Assembly: GCA_029863125.1 (NCBI GenBank)
Contig: JAOTWB010000009.1
Span: 1-64,000 of the forward strand
Direction of reading: 5' to 3'
Length of the DNA stretch: 64,000 nucleotides
Source: Gammaproteobacteria bacterium
GTDB taxonomy: Bacteria; Pseudomonadota; Gammaproteobacteria; Steroidobacterales; Woeseiaceae
The translations under genes and the position numbers were made by a program. Shown one piece after another: positions 47,502 to 60,616 of this stretch (the stretch's first letter is position 1; every line of letters starts with the position of its first letter). The notes under the pieces were generated by a model. It saw only the letters and a program-made list of their open reading frames with translations, was not told the DNA's origin and did not search any database.

Positions 47502-48298
47502 CTCTCCGGCAAGTTGAAAAAACGAACGGCGTTGCGGGTCGTAATGTGGGCAACGTGGTCAACGCTCTGGCCGCGCGCTTTGGCAACGGTTTTCAGCACC
47601 TCTGTCAGGTAGGCCGGCTCATTGCGCCGGCTTGCGGGTTTGGGGCGGATGGTTCGTGGCAGCAGGTAAGGGGCATCGGTTTCGAGCAGCAGCTGATCGT
47701 CGGGGATTACTCCAATGATATCGTGCAGGTGCCGGCCACGACGCTCGTCGCAGATCCAGCCGGTGATACCGATATACAGGCCCATCGCAAGGTATTCGTG
47801 CAGCGACTCGCCTTCGCCAGTAAAACAATGCGCAACGGCCCGCGACAGTTTCGGGAGAGCCGGTTCCAGAACTTCGACGAAGTCGTCGTGTGCGTCACGT
47901 TGATGCAGGAAGACCGGCAGGCCGCAGTCTTTGGCAATGTCGAGCTGCCGGCGGAATGCATCGAGCTGCGCCTCGCGGGGCGAGAAATTCCTGAAATAGT
48001 CCAGCCCGCATTCGCCGACAGCGACGACAACGCCTTTCTTGGCCAGGCCGCGAATCAATGCATCGCTCTCGTCGCTGAAGTCGGTGGCATGGTGGGGGTG
48101 CACGCCTGCTGTCGAGTACAGCACTCCGGGTTTCGATTCGGCGAGCGCGGCCGCTTTGACGTTGCTGTCGTCGCTGCTGCCCGTCACGATGATCCTGGTA
48201 ATGCCCGCGTCCGCTGCACGCTGCATTATTTCATCTCGATCATCATCGAAACTGTCGTGCGCGAGGTTGGCGCCAATATCAATCAGTGAGTAGTTCAT
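47498..48298 (-). CDS. TatD family metal-dependent hydrolase
   Basis: The 266-residue TIM-barrel protein has the TatD signature segments: LIDIGANLAHDSF (where E. coli TatD has D-I-G-V-N-L), AGVHPHHA, AVGECGLDYFRNFSP, PVFLHQRDAHDD, AHCFTGEG and ETDAPYLLPR. TatD-type enzymes are 3'-5' exonucleases/deoxyribonucleases acting in DNA repair. The A-N-L start resembles TatD itself more than YcfH or YjjV. It lies next to the ABC-2 permease gene with 14 bases between, on the same strand. Confidence 0.9.
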   Translation of the reverse strand: MNYSLIDIGANLAHDSFDDDRDEIMQRAADAGITRIIVTGSSDDSNVKAAALAESKPGVLYSTAGVHPHHATDFSDESDALIRGLAKKGVVVAVGECGLDYFRNFSPREAQLDAFRRQLDIAKDCGLPVFLHQRDAHDDFVEVLEPALPKLSRAVAHCFTGEGESLHEYLAMGLYIGITGWICDERRGRHLHDIIGVIPDDQLLLETDAPYLLPRTIRPKPASRRNEPAYLTEVLKTVAKARGQSVDHVAHITTRNAVRFFNLPES

Positions 48299-48312
48299 CG
48301 TATTTCACTCGG

Positions 48313-49335
48313 CTAGAAGGGGCCCCACCGAAAGACTCGCGCGCCTATGCCTATGAAAACCGCGCTCAGAGCCGTTAGGGCCCCGAGACTGGGTGCTACC
48401 TCGGCGAGCGTTGCCCCGTCGAGCATCACCGAGCGCGCGGCATCGAGAACGTGCGTCAGCGGAAATACCTTGGCCAGGTTCTGCAAAAACGGTCCGGCAC
48501 CCTCCAGTGAAAACCAGACGCCTGACAACAGCATCATCGGCCAGTTAACCATGTTCAGGAGCCCGCCGGCGAGTTCTTCGCTGGTTACCCTTGCAGAAAT
48601 AACAAGACCCAGCGAGACCATGGAAATCGCGCCGACGATTGCCACCAGGAATAGTGTGAAATAGCTGCCTTCCATGCGGGTGTCGAGAATTATGTGTGTT
48701 GCCGTGAAAACGACCACGGTAATGCCCGTAATCAAGACCATTCGCGACGCCACCTGCGCGGAAATGAATTCGAATGAGGAAAGCGGCGTTGCGCGGAGCC
48801 GTTTAAGAAAACCGTTCTTGCGATAGCGAACGACGACATAGCCAACGCCGAACATGCAGCTGAACATCATGTTCATACCAAGAATACCGGGGAGAACCCA
48901 GTCCGCGTAGCGAATCGCATCACCCGTGATTTTTTCCTTTTCGATCCTCGCCGGTGTATTCGAATCCGACTGCAGCAGCGCGAGCTCGACGAAATGACCT
49001 TTCGCTGAATCGGGATTGACCCAATAGCGCGGCGCGTCGCCGAATTCGACCAGCAGATCGAGCTGATGCCTCGAGATCTTTATCAGCGCGTCATCTTTGT
49101 CGCGGATCGGCACGAAACGGATGTAGCGCATTTCCAAAAACGGATGCTGTTCTTCGACGATTGCTTCGCCGTCCTGTAGTACGCCGACCGTGTATGCGTT
49201 TCGGTCTCCGCCCAGCGTGAACGACAGTCCGAATATGAGTATGACGGGCAGCAGCATGTTCCACGCAAATGAGGCTTTGTCGCGAAGAAATTCGCGGTTG
49301 CGCCCCTGGAAGATTGCGTAAATGCGCCCGAACAT
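48313..49335 (-). CDS. ABC-2 type transporter permease
   Basis: The 340-residue protein has one N-terminal helix (FAWNMLLPVILIFGLSFTLGG), a large periplasmic domain of about 120 residues, then five or six helices. A G-V-G-Y-V-V-V-R-Y-R-K-N-G segment near residue 165 is typical of ABC-2 exporters. It pairs with the ATPase gene four bases upstream in the operon. The exporter type resembles YhhJ/YbhS/R relatives or drug/antibiotic exporters. The substrate is unknown. Confidence 0.88.
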   Translation of the reverse strand: MFGRIYAIFQGRNREFLRDKASFAWNMLLPVILIFGLSFTLGGDRNAYTVGVLQDGEAIVEEQHPFLEMRYIRFVPIRDKDDALIKISRHQLDLLVEFGDAPRYWVNPDSAKGHFVELALLQSDSNTPARIEKEKITGDAIRYADWVLPGILGMNMMFSCMFGVGYVVVRYRKNGFLKRLRATPLSSFEFISAQVASRMVLITGITVVVFTATHIILDTRMEGSYFTLFLVAIVGAISMVSLGLVISARVTSEELAGGLLNMVNWPMMLLSGVWFSLEGAGPFLQNLAKVFPLTHVLDAARSVMLDGATLAEVAPSLGALTALSAVFIGIGARVFRWGPF

Positions 49336-49339
49336 AGTC

Positions 49340-50227
<888 letters not shown>

Positions 50228-50324
50228 CACCAAGGTTACCGGACCTCGGCAGGGGCAGCTACCTTGCAACCAAACGGCGATTCGCGGTATCTAAGTTATG
50301 AGAACCGGAATAGGGGTGCAGAAC

Positions 50325-51050
50325 ATGTCCAGAACTGTCACGAAGACGGCATTTACAGTTGGCCTGTTGATCATGCTGCTGGCGGTGCCGGCGCTGGGAG
50401 CGACGGTCAACAAGAGCATCAAGATCGAGGCCGACAGTGAAGTAGACGGTGCGACATCGGTTAATGGCAGCATTTCCGTTGGTGAGAATGCTGTTGTAAC
50501 CGGCAACGTGAAGACGGTCAACGGCACGATTCGCGTTGATAGAGGTGCGTCGATTGAAGCAGCATCCACGGTGAACGGTGGAGTCAGGCTCGCGGCCGGA
50601 GTACAGAGTGAGAGCCTAAACACGGTGAACGGCTCGATCAAGGTCGGTGAAAGCGCGTCGATAGGTGGCGAAATAAAGGCGGTTAACGGGCGCATCACGG
50701 TTGAGAAAGATAGCAGCGTCGCAGGCGATGTCAGCAACGTGAACGGCCAGATCGAGCTGGCCGGAACTGAAGTTGGCGGAAACCTCAAGACCGTCAATGG
50801 CGACATCGAGCTTGCCGACGCGTCGGTCGTAAAAGGCGACCTGATCGTCGAAAAAAGCAGCGGCTGGGGCTGGGGCAAGTCCAAGCGCCGCAAGCCGCGC
50901 ATCGTCATCGGTCCGGGTTCGCGAGTCGAGGGCAAGATCGTTCTCGAACGAGAGGTCGAGTTGTTCATCAGCGCCACCGCGGAGGTGGGAGGCGTCGAGG
51001 GCGAGATGAGCATGGAGGATGCGGTTCGCTTCAGCGGCAGTCGCCCGTAG
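50325..51050 (+). CDS. Exported VNG-repeat beta-solenoid protein
   Basis: The ATG at 50325 (GGGG about nine bases upstream) gives 241 residues. A signal peptide ends ALGATV. The mature part is built of a repeat of about 20 residues with a VNG core followed by a short beta-strand (SVNGSISVGENAVVTG, TVNGTIRVDRGASI, AVNGRITVEKDSSV, TVNGDIELADAS), seven copies in all. It would fold as a right-handed beta-solenoid resembling bactofilin, but exported. After the repeats comes a WGWGKSKRRKPR linker and a final strand pair. No function is known. It is divergent from the ABC-2 exporter and 34 bases from the YgjP-like gene. Confidence 0.7.
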   Translation: MSRTVTKTAFTVGLLIMLLAVPALGATVNKSIKIEADSEVDGATSVNGSISVGENAVVTGNVKTVNGTIRVDRGASIEAASTVNGGVRLAAGVQSESLNTVNGSIKVGESASIGGEIKAVNGRITVEKDSSVAGDVSNVNGQIELAGTEVGGNLKTVNGDIELADASVVKGDLIVEKSSGWGWGKSKRRKPRIVIGPGSRVEGKIVLEREVELFISATAEVGGVEGEMSMEDAVRFSGSRP

Positions 51051-51084
51051 AGACAGGGCCGCAGAAAACAGTAGAATAGGCGGC

Positions 51085-51840
51085 GTGCAAAGCGCCGCAA
51101 TTCAATTGCCCTTGTTCTCAGAGGTCGATGAGCCCGACACCATGTCGGGCTTTTCCGTGCGTGAGAGTGGCCGTGCCCGCCACCTGTCGATCAAAGTATT
51201 TCCTCGCGGACGTGTGGAAGTGGTGGTGCCGCGGCGGACGCGGCCGGCCGAGGTTCGCGAGTTCGTGGAAGCCCATCGGGAGTGGATTCGAAAAGCCAGG
51301 GCTGCTTATGCAGCCGAACATCCGCCCGAGCCTTTCGCCTTGCCGGATCTCGTGAGGCTTAACGGCATAGAACGAAAGTACTCTGTCCGCTACGAGCCCG
51401 AGCAAGGTGTCGCGAGCGTGAAGTATAGGACTCGCGGCAGTGCCGTGGTGCTGTCTGGCGGCACGAGCAATGAAATGCTCTGCGTCAAGGCGCTGAAACG
51501 CTGGTTGACCAGCCTGGCGAAGCGCGAATACGCGCCGCGTTTGCGGGCCCTGTCCGGTCTGACCGGAAATTCCTTCAAGAAAATGCACGTGCGAGGCCAG
51601 CGAACCTGCTGGGGGAGCCATTCGAGTTCCGGCACAATCTCGCTGAACTACTGCCTGCTGTTCCTCGATCCGTTACACCTGCGCTACGTGATGATCCACG
51701 AACTTTGTCATGCCAGGCACATGAATCATTCCAGGCGCTTCTGGAACCTGGTCGCTCGCTTCGAGCCGAACTACCGGCAGCTGGACAAAGACCTCAACGG
51801 CAGCTGGAAGCGAATACCGACGTGGGTTGGAATCTACTAG
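51085..51840 (+). CDS. YgjP-like/DUF45 metallopeptidase domain protein
   Basis: The GTG at 51085 gives 251 residues and keeps the typical opening (IQLPLFSE...FSVRESGRARHLSIKVFPRG). The zinc motif HELCH lies at about 205-209 (His205, Glu206, His209) with the third ligand likely in NHSRRFW. CWGSHSSSGTISLNY before it is the family signature (YgjP, WLM-related). Members are predicted zinc metallopeptidases of unknown target. An ATG at 51142 is a shorter alternative start. It lies downstream of the VNG-repeat gene on the same strand. Confidence 0.85.
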   Translation: MQSAAIQLPLFSEVDEPDTMSGFSVRESGRARHLSIKVFPRGRVEVVVPRRTRPAEVREFVEAHREWIRKARAAYAAEHPPEPFALPDLVRLNGIERKYSVRYEPEQGVASVKYRTRGSAVVLSGGTSNEMLCVKALKRWLTSLAKREYAPRLRALSGLTGNSFKKMHVRGQRTCWGSHSSSGTISLNYCLLFLDPLHLRYVMIHELCHARHMNHSRRFWNLVARFEPNYRQLDKDLNGSWKRIPTWVGIY

Positions 51841-51928
51841 CGGATTCCCGAATCGCTATTGACTCAAAAGCGCGCCGGGAATGAACTCATCAGCACGTTT
51901 GTATTCGAATTAGTCAAAGGAAAACACC

Positions 51929-53275
51929 ATGCGTCTCTCGGTCATGCTCGCCGTCGCAGTGCTGCTGCTCACGGGGTCCAACACTACCCAGGCACAGGAA
52001 TCGGAAATCGAAATACTGCGAGCCGCAGTAGAGGAACTGCGCACCGACTACGACGCTCGCATAGCCGAACTGGAAAGGAGGCTGGCTGTCGCCGAGCAAA
52101 ATGCAATGCAGGCCCAATACGCCACTCAGTATGAAGGGGAGACGCAAACCGGTGTTTTGACGGACACTTCCGGACGCGCTGCATTCAATCCCGCTATCGG
52201 CGTTATTTTTCAGGGTCAGGCCTGGCATGTCAGCAGGAATCCGGAGGACTACGCCATACAGGGTTTTCCGTTTGGGGGTGAAGCCGGGCCAATCGACGAA
52301 GGACTGAGTATCGGAGAGACCGAGCTTATTCTCAATGCAAACGTCGACGACAAGTTTTCAGCATGGTTGACCGCAGCCCTGGCTCTGGAGGACGGAGAGG
52401 GCGTCGTGGAAATCGAGGAGGCGTGGGTCGAGGCAACGGCACTTCCGGCCGGGCTCGGTGCAAAATTCGGTCGCTTCTTCTCGGGGATCGGCTATCTGAA
52501 CAGCAGGCATTCTCATACCTGGGACTTCGCGGATCAGCCGTTGCCGTACCAGCTTTTCCTGGGCGAGCAGTATCTCGATAACGGCATCCAGGTGCGCTGG
52601 CTGGCGCCGACCGATCTTTACATGGAATTCGGCGGAGAGTGGCTGCAAGGCGGCCGCTACCCGGCCGGAGGAAATGCAGACTCGGGGTTCGGCAGCTACA
52701 GCCTGTTCGCCAATTTCGGCGGCGATGTCGGCAGCAATAGCAGCTGGCTGGCCGGTTTTTCGTACCTGGACAGCACTGCCATCGATCGTCCATCGGGTGA
52801 CGAAGACGACCCGCTCATATTCAACGGAGATTCGGAGCTCACAAGCGCGCACTTCGTCTGGAAGTGGTCGCCTGACGGTAACTGGAAGCAAAAGAACTTC
52901 ATATTTCAATCGGAGCTGTTCCGGCGTCGTGAAGACGGCGACTACGCGTTGCCGGGCGGCGCGCCTCTGCTTTACGATGTCGATCAGACGGGCTGGTACG
53001 CACAGGCGGTTTACCAGCCGATTCCGCGCTGGCGTTTCGGCGGACGAGTTGACGGTTTGTCCACGGACAACCCCGGCGCATTGTTCGACGGCACAGCCGT
53101 CGCCGCGCCATCGAGTGACCCGAGGCGCTACAGCATCATGGCGGATTGGTCCAACAGCGAATTCAGTCGATTGCGCCTGCAGCTCACCCGAGACGAGGCA
53201 GGCCCGTTGGACGACACGCAGTGGGGTCTGCAATACATACACAGCATTGGCGCCCACGGCGCTCACGCGTTCTAG
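51929..53275 (+). CDS. Porin-like outer-membrane protein, probably for zinc uptake
   Basis: The 448-residue protein has a signal peptide (cleavage near TQAQES), a coiled coil at about 26-60 (EIEILRAAVEELRTDYDARIAELERR in pattern), and a long beta-rich region (strands such as LSIGETELILNANVDD, WLTAALALEDGEG). The end is aromatic and histidine-containing (GAHGAHAF). The arrangement coiled coil plus barrel resembles OprO/OprP-like porins or zinc-linked channels. Its stop abuts the start region of znuA, so it belongs to the zinc operon. Zinc as substrate is inferred from context only. Confidence 0.7.
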   Translation: MRLSVMLAVAVLLLTGSNTTQAQESEIEILRAAVEELRTDYDARIAELERRLAVAEQNAMQAQYATQYEGETQTGVLTDTSGRAAFNPAIGVIFQGQAWHVSRNPEDYAIQGFPFGGEAGPIDEGLSIGETELILNANVDDKFSAWLTAALALEDGEGVVEIEEAWVEATALPAGLGAKFGRFFSGIGYLNSRHSHTWDFADQPLPYQLFLGEQYLDNGIQVRWLAPTDLYMEFGGEWLQGGRYPAGGNADSGFGSYSLFANFGGDVGSNSSWLAGFSYLDSTAIDRPSGDEDDPLIFNGDSELTSAHFVWKWSPDGNWKQKNFIFQSELFRRREDGDYALPGGAPLLYDVDQTGWYAQAVYQPIPRWRFGGRVDGLSTDNPGALFDGTAVAAPSSDPRRYSIMADWSNSEFSRLRLQLTRDEAGPLDDTQWGLQYIHSIGAHGAHAF

Positions 53276-53284
53276 GTGCGCGCG

Positions 53285-54187
53285 ATGACAAAAACCGTGT
53301 ACCTGTTGCTGCTGGCGCTGATACCCGTTACGGCGACGGCAGAACTAGATGTTTTCGCCTGCGAACCCGAATGGGCTGCGCTGGCGGGAGAAATCGGCGG
53401 GCCACGTGCCAGGACCTTCAGTGCGACGACGGCGCTGCAGGATCCGCACTACATCCAGGCACGACCGAGCCTGATCGCCAAGGTTCGCAGGGCCGACCTC
53501 GTGATCTGCAGCGGCGCCCAGTTGGAAATCGGCTGGCTGCCCGCGCTGCTGCAGAAAGCGAACAACCGCAAGGTGCTGCCGGGATCGCGCGGTTACTTGG
53601 AAGCGAGCAGCTACGTTGTGCGGCTCGCTGCAACGGGCAATGTCGATCGCGCACAGGGTGACATTCATCCCGAGGGCAATCCGCACATCCAGACCAACCC
53701 GCACAATATTGCCGCCGTTGCCAGGGCGCTTGGCGAACGCATGCAGTCGCTGGATCCTGACAACGCGGCGAGCTACGAAGCGGGACTGGCGGACTTCCTC
53801 GGGCGATGGCAAGACGCGATCGAGGATTGGGAGGCGAGGGCCGAAACGCTGCGCGGTGCAAAAGCGATCACTCACCACAAGTCCTGGGTGTACCTGGAGC
53901 GCTGGCTCGGTATCGAAGAAGTCGCGAACCTCGAGGCCGTCCCCGGGCTGCCGCCAACGGCAACGCACTTGAGCAGATTGACGAAGCAGTTCGCCGGTGG
54001 CGGTGCCGACTTCATTATTCGTTCACCGTACCAGGATGCAAGGCCCTCAGAGTGGCTCTCCGAAAAGGTCGGTATTGCGGCGATCGTCTTGCCGCTGACC
54101 GTCGGTGGTACCGAGCAGGCGCAGGACCTGTTCTCTTTGTTTGACGATATTATCGAGCGCCTCCTCAAGGCTCACCTTCATGAATGA
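53285..54187 (+). CDS. znuA: Zinc ABC transporter substrate-binding protein ZnuA
   Basis: The ATG at 53285 gives 300 residues; GTG at 53276 is an alternative. A signal peptide (ending TATAELD) is followed by a cluster A-I binding protein. The metal ligands should include His in DPHYIQ, the His-rich GDIHPEGNPHIQTNPHN loop and His in AITHHKSWVY, with a late acidic ligand. The long His-rich loop of E. coli ZnuA is only partly present. It lies between the porin and znuB genes, with overlapping ends. Zinc is the most likely metal, manganese less so. Confidence 0.85.
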   Translation: MTKTVYLLLLALIPVTATAELDVFACEPEWAALAGEIGGPRARTFSATTALQDPHYIQARPSLIAKVRRADLVICSGAQLEIGWLPALLQKANNRKVLPGSRGYLEASSYVVRLAATGNVDRAQGDIHPEGNPHIQTNPHNIAAVARALGERMQSLDPDNAASYEAGLADFLGRWQDAIEDWEARAETLRGAKAITHHKSWVYLERWLGIEEVANLEAVPGLPPTATHLSRLTKQFAGGGADFIIRSPYQDARPSEWLSEKVGIAAIVLPLTVGGTEQAQDLFSLFDDIIERLLKAHLHE

Positions 54188-54944
54188 GATTTTTGACTGG
54201 ACAATTGTGGGGCCCGCATTACTCGCTGGAATCATCGTACTGAGTACCCACGTCCCGCTCGGCCAGGAAGTGCTCAAGCGTGGCATCATCTTCATCGATC
54301 TTGCGATCGCCCAGGTAGCCGGCCTTGGTGTCATTGCCGCTCACGCGATGGACTGGGATCCGGAAGGCATGCAGGTGCAGGTTGCCGCCGTCAGTGCCGC
54401 GCTGATCGTTGCGATCGGACTCAACTGGACCGAGAAGCGGTGGCCGAAAATCCAGGAGCCGCTGATCGGTATCGTGTTCATCCTCGCGGCGACCGGCGGC
54501 ATACTGCTGCTGGCCGGCAATCCTCACGGCAGCGAGCATCTCAAGGAACTGCTGGTCGGCCAGATACTGTGGCAAACCTGGTCGTCCCTGCTGCCGATTG
54601 CGGCACTCTACGCGGTTGTGCTGGCACTGTGGCTGACGCTGCAGGCTCGACTCGGCGCGTTAATCTTCTACCTGCTTTTTGCGGTCGCGGTAACGGCGTC
54701 GGTGCAGATTGTCGGCATCTACCTGGTGTTCGCAAGCCTGATCATTCCAGCCCTGGCCACGACAGGAATCCGCAAGGGCAACCGGCTTTTTGTAGGCTAT
54801 GCGATTGGCGCCATCTCGTATTTCATCGGCATCACGGGATCGGTGCTGCTGGACCTGCCGACGGGCGCCGTAATCGTCTGGAGCATGGCGGCCGTTGCAC
54901 TACTGGCGGGGTTTTTAATTTCCGACAAAAGTGCTGCCCGCTAG
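54180..54944 (+). CDS. znuB: Zinc ABC transporter permease ZnuB
   Basis: The ATG at 54180 overlaps the end of znuA by eight bases and gives 254 residues. The protein has eight or nine hydrophobic helices of the ABC-3 family. The conserved FIDLAIAQVAGLGV and GIYLVFASLIIPALA segments (the coupling region) are present. No ATPase gene (znuC) follows; the next gene is a convergent DUF2333 gene. The ATPase must be encoded elsewhere or shared. Confidence 0.88.
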   Translation: MNEIFDWTIVGPALLAGIIVLSTHVPLGQEVLKRGIIFIDLAIAQVAGLGVIAAHAMDWDPEGMQVQVAAVSAALIVAIGLNWTEKRWPKIQEPLIGIVFILAATGGILLLAGNPHGSEHLKELLVGQILWQTWSSLLPIAALYAVVLALWLTLQARLGALIFYLLFAVAVTASVQIVGIYLVFASLIIPALATTGIRKGNRLFVGYAIGAISYFIGITGSVLLDLPTGAVIVWSMAAVALLAGFLISDKSAAR

Positions 54945-55936
54945 CCCTGATCCAGTAACTCGCGAAGATTGATGACGGCCGCATTGGCTCGGGCCAGGTA
55001 GTTCGCCATGACCAGCGAATGATTGGCGAACAGACCGTAGCCGCCGCCGTTCAGGACCAGCGGTGAGCGCAGCGGATCGAGGCTTGCTTCCAGTTCCCGG
55101 ATGATTTGCCGCACACTGACCGCGGCGTTCTTGTCCTCCAGCACATGCGCAAAATCGAATTCGGCGGCGCGAAAAAAGTGCACCAACGCCCATGCGGTGC
55201 CGCGGGCCTCGAAAAAGATGTCATCGACTTTGAACCAGGACGTACGAACATTCACGGTATCCGGCTGTGCGCCCGCCGCTTCCGCCGCCGGCTCGCCGGC
55301 CAGGTCGTCATTGATCCGACTGACGGCGACGCTGTCCCCCAGTCGCCGCGTCAGGCTGCCGAGGCGTTTTTCCACCTGTGAGAGCCACTCCCGGAGATTA
55401 TCGGCGCGTGCGAAAAAATGCGTCTCGGGATTGCCGGCCGCGAGGCGCTCGCGGTATTTTGTAAAGCCTTTGATGGCATCGCGATACTCGGATTCGGTAG
55501 CCGGGAGAATCCAGGAATCGTTGTCGAAAAAGAACCTCGGTTCGGCGGCAGCGACATTCGGGTCTTCTTTCGACTGGGACTGGCTGCGGCTGTAGTCGTT
55601 ACGAATTACGCGAGCGAGGTCACGCACCTGCTGCAAGACCCCGTATTCCCAGTTCGGGATATTGTCGAGAAAAACGTTGGGCAGAATCTTGTCGTTGGTC
55701 AGATAGCCGCCGGGTTTTTTCAGCAGGGTGTCGGCGACACGAATCAGTGTATCGGTGGTTGAGAAGCCGACAACGGCGGACTCGGATTCCGCCTGGCGAT
55801 TGACCCAGAAGACGTCGGGTTCACGGGAGAACCAGAAGCCGAACACGAACATGATGAGAAGAAAAACGCCGAGTGACCAGCTGCCGATTCTCGTCCATCT
55901 TTGGGTTGCCAGTATGCTTTCGGCTGATTGTTTCAT
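54941..55936 (-). CDS. DUF2333 family membrane-anchored protein
   Basis: The 331-residue protein has one N-terminal membrane helix (residues 19-37) and a long periplasmic domain. Its closing motif SLVMANYLARANAAVINLRELL and the early YLTNDKILPNVFLDNIPNWEYGVLQQVRD stretch (with the I-P-N-W-E-Y-G core) are typical of DUF2333. The family is widespread in gammaproteobacteria and uncharacterised. It converges on znuB with a four-base overlap. cobB lies upstream on the same strand, 28 bases away. Confidence 0.85.
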   Translation of the reverse strand: MKQSAESILATQRWTRIGSWSLGVFLLIMFVFGFWFSREPDVFWVNRQAESESAVVGFSTTDTLIRVADTLLKKPGGYLTNDKILPNVFLDNIPNWEYGVLQQVRDLARVIRNDYSRSQSQSKEDPNVAAAEPRFFFDNDSWILPATESEYRDAIKGFTKYRERLAAGNPETHFFARADNLREWLSQVEKRLGSLTRRLGDSVAVSRINDDLAGEPAAEAAGAQPDTVNVRTSWFKVDDIFFEARGTAWALVHFFRAAEFDFAHVLEDKNAAVSVRQIIRELEASLDPLRSPLVLNGGGYGLFANHSLVMANYLARANAAVINLRELLDQG

Positions 55937-55964
55937 CGCGTTCTTCTCCGGCGCAGCGTAAGCC

Positions 55965-56743
55965 TCAGTTGAGCAGCGATTCTACCAGTTCCGGCAGGGC
56001 AACTCCGGCGTTGGCGGCTATCGCGAAATCGTAGTTTCCGGAATTCAGTGTGGGATTCGGATTTATTTCGGCAACGATCGCTCCATTTTCTCTCGCGATG
56101 TCCACCAGGCCGGCGGCCGGATAGACCAGTGATGAAGTGCCAACCGACAGGAACACGCTGCAGTCGGCGGCCGCTGCGAACGATTCATTGAGTGCAGTCT
56201 CGGCTATCGCTTCGCCAAACCAGACGACACCGGGGCGCAGATGCGCGCCGCAGTTCGGGCAGACGGGCACTTCCGCCCGCTGATCGTGGACGATCACACA
56301 GCCTTCGGCATGGCAGCGATCATCGAACAAATTACCGTGGAATTCGATGACACCGTGACTGCCGGCTCGTTGGTGCAGGCCGTCTACGTTCTGCGTCACC
56401 AGCGTCAACCGTGGCACAAGCTCGGCGAGCTTTGCGAGCGCAAGGTGACCCGGGTTGGGATCGGCCTTTGCAACCAGGTCCCGGCGCCAGCGATACCAGC
56501 GCCACAGTAGCTCGGGATCTTCTTCGAAGGCTTCCGGTGTCGCGAGCTGATGGGGGTCGTATTTAGCCCACAAACCCTGTTGGGCGTCGCGAAAGGTCGG
56601 GACGCCGCTCTCGGCCGAGATGCCGGCGCCGGTCAGCACGCAAACGTGTTGCGCAGTCCGCAGCGCTGCAGCCAAATCTGAGAAACCGGGTTCGAACCGA
56701 GGTTTCACGGCGGAAACCCTGGTTGGACCCCGTTTATTGTCAT

Positions 56744-56747
<4 letters not shown>
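55965..56747 (-). CDS. cobB: Sirtuin-type NAD-dependent deacylase
   Basis: The 260-residue protein has [15 protein letters not shown] at 40-54 and [11 protein letters not shown] at 119-129 for NAD, the catalytic His137 in FHGN, and four zinc cysteines (145, 150, 163, 166). Tyr85 and Arg88 in WYRWRR correspond to the Tyr/Arg pair of class III sirtuins, so desuccinylase and demalonylase activity is likely alongside deacetylation. It starts at GTG, overlapping the acnA stop by four bases. This pairing suggests it acts on TCA enzymes, perhaps aconitase; that is inference. Confidence 0.9.
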
Positions 56748-59407
<2,660 letters not shown>

Positions 59408-59494
59408 TGTCTTATTCTCCGGAATTGTCAGATTGTACACAGCGGCCAGGCGGCCATGGGGTTGCGCATTATAACGAAACGCCAAGCCCTGCGC

Positions 59495-60598
59495 TTATCC
59501 ACTTCTGTCGATGACGGCGCCCCCGAGGCACTGCTCGCCGTCGTAAAATACGACAAACTGGCCGGGCGCGACGGCTTTTTGGGCCGAATCGAACCGCACT
59601 TCGAGCGCCGTTTCGTCGAGCGCTGTCACGACACAGTCCTGGTCGGCCTGTCGATAACGAATCTTGGCTTTGCACTTCAAGTTGTTGTCGAGGCCGGCGG
59701 GCGGCGACCCGATCCAGCCTGCGTCGGCCGCAACCAGCCAGTTGCTGAACAGGAGATCGTGTTCGCCCTGTGCGACGATCAGCGTATTGCTCCCGACGTC
59801 CTTGCCCACGACATACCACGGCTCCTCGCCGCGATCATTACGGCCACCGATGCCAAGCCCCTGACGCTGTCCCAACGTGTAATACATCAAGCCCTGGTGG
59901 GTGCCGATGTCTTCGCCGTCGGGTGTTTTCATCGGGCCGGGATTAGCCGGCAAATAGGTGCTGAGAAAATCACGAAACGGTCTTTCGCCAATGAAGCAAA
60001 TCCCGGTGCTGTCTTTCTTGTTGTGAATCGACAGCCCCGACTCACGTGCGATTCGGCGCACGTCGGCTTTCTGCAGATCACCGAGCGGGAATACCGTTTC
60101 GGCGAGTGCCTCTGCGCTGACGGCGTGCAAAAAATAGCTCTGATCCTTGTTCTTGTCCGCGCCTTTGAACAGCGCGCCGTGGCCATTCACGATTCCCGAC
60201 CGGGCGTAGTGTCCGGTCGCCAGAAAATCGCCACCGATGCGTTTCGCATAGTCGCGGAAAACGCCGAACTTGATCTCGCGATTGCAAAGTACGTCGGGAT
60301 TAGGCGTGCGCCCTTTACGATACTCATCAAGGAAGTACTCGAACACCTGGTCGCGGTATTGCCGCGCGAAGTTCGCGTGATGCAGCGGAATATCCAGTTC
60401 CTCGCATACGGCGCGCGCATCCTGCAGATCGGCGGCGGCGGTGCAGTAGCCGTCGTCGTCCTCCCAGTTGGTCATGTGCAGCGCGTGCACGTCGGCGCCG
60501 GCTTCCTTGAGGAGAATCGCGGCGACCGCAGAGTCGACGCCGCCTGACAGTCCGAGGATGACTCGCTTGTTTGCAGCGCGTTCGAGAGAATTTGTCAT
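59495..60598 (-). CDS. mnmA: tRNA-specific 2-thiouridylase MnmA
   Basis: MnmA puts the 2-thio group on U34 of tRNA-Lys, -Glu and -Gln. The 367-residue protein has the PP-loop LSGGVDSA at 17-24, the catalytic cysteine Cys105 in [12 protein letters not shown], and the second, persulfide-forming Cys201 in [10 protein letters not shown]. The length is normal. It is on the minus strand with an SDR gene 18 bases upstream and a nudJ-type gene beyond, recalling the E. coli nudJ-mnmA order with an SDR gene inserted. Confidence 0.97.
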   Translation of the reverse strand: MTNSLERAANKRVILGLSGGVDSAVAAILLKEAGADVHALHMTNWEDDDGYCTAAADLQDARAVCEELDIPLHHANFARQYRDQVFEYFLDEYRKGRTPNPDVLCNREIKFGVFRDYAKRIGGDFLATGHYARSGIVNGHGALFKGADKNKDQSYFLHAVSAEALAETVFPLGDLQKADVRRIARESGLSIHNKKDSTGICFIGERPFRDFLSTYLPANPGPMKTPDGEDIGTHQGLMYYTLGQRQGLGIGGRNDRGEEPWYVVGKDVGSNTLIVAQGEHDLLFSNWLVAADAGWIGSPPAGLDNNLKCKAKIRYRQADQDCVVTALDETALEVRFDSAQKAVAPGQFVVFYDGEQCLGGAVIDRSG

Positions 60599-60616
60599 TA
60601 AAGAGTTACGTTTGGA

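Noticed and set aside
50325-51050. Regularly spaced DNA repeats, considered as a CRISPR-like array
   Set aside because: The periodicity is in the protein (VNG every 20 residues); the DNA copies differ in sequence and are in one coding frame.
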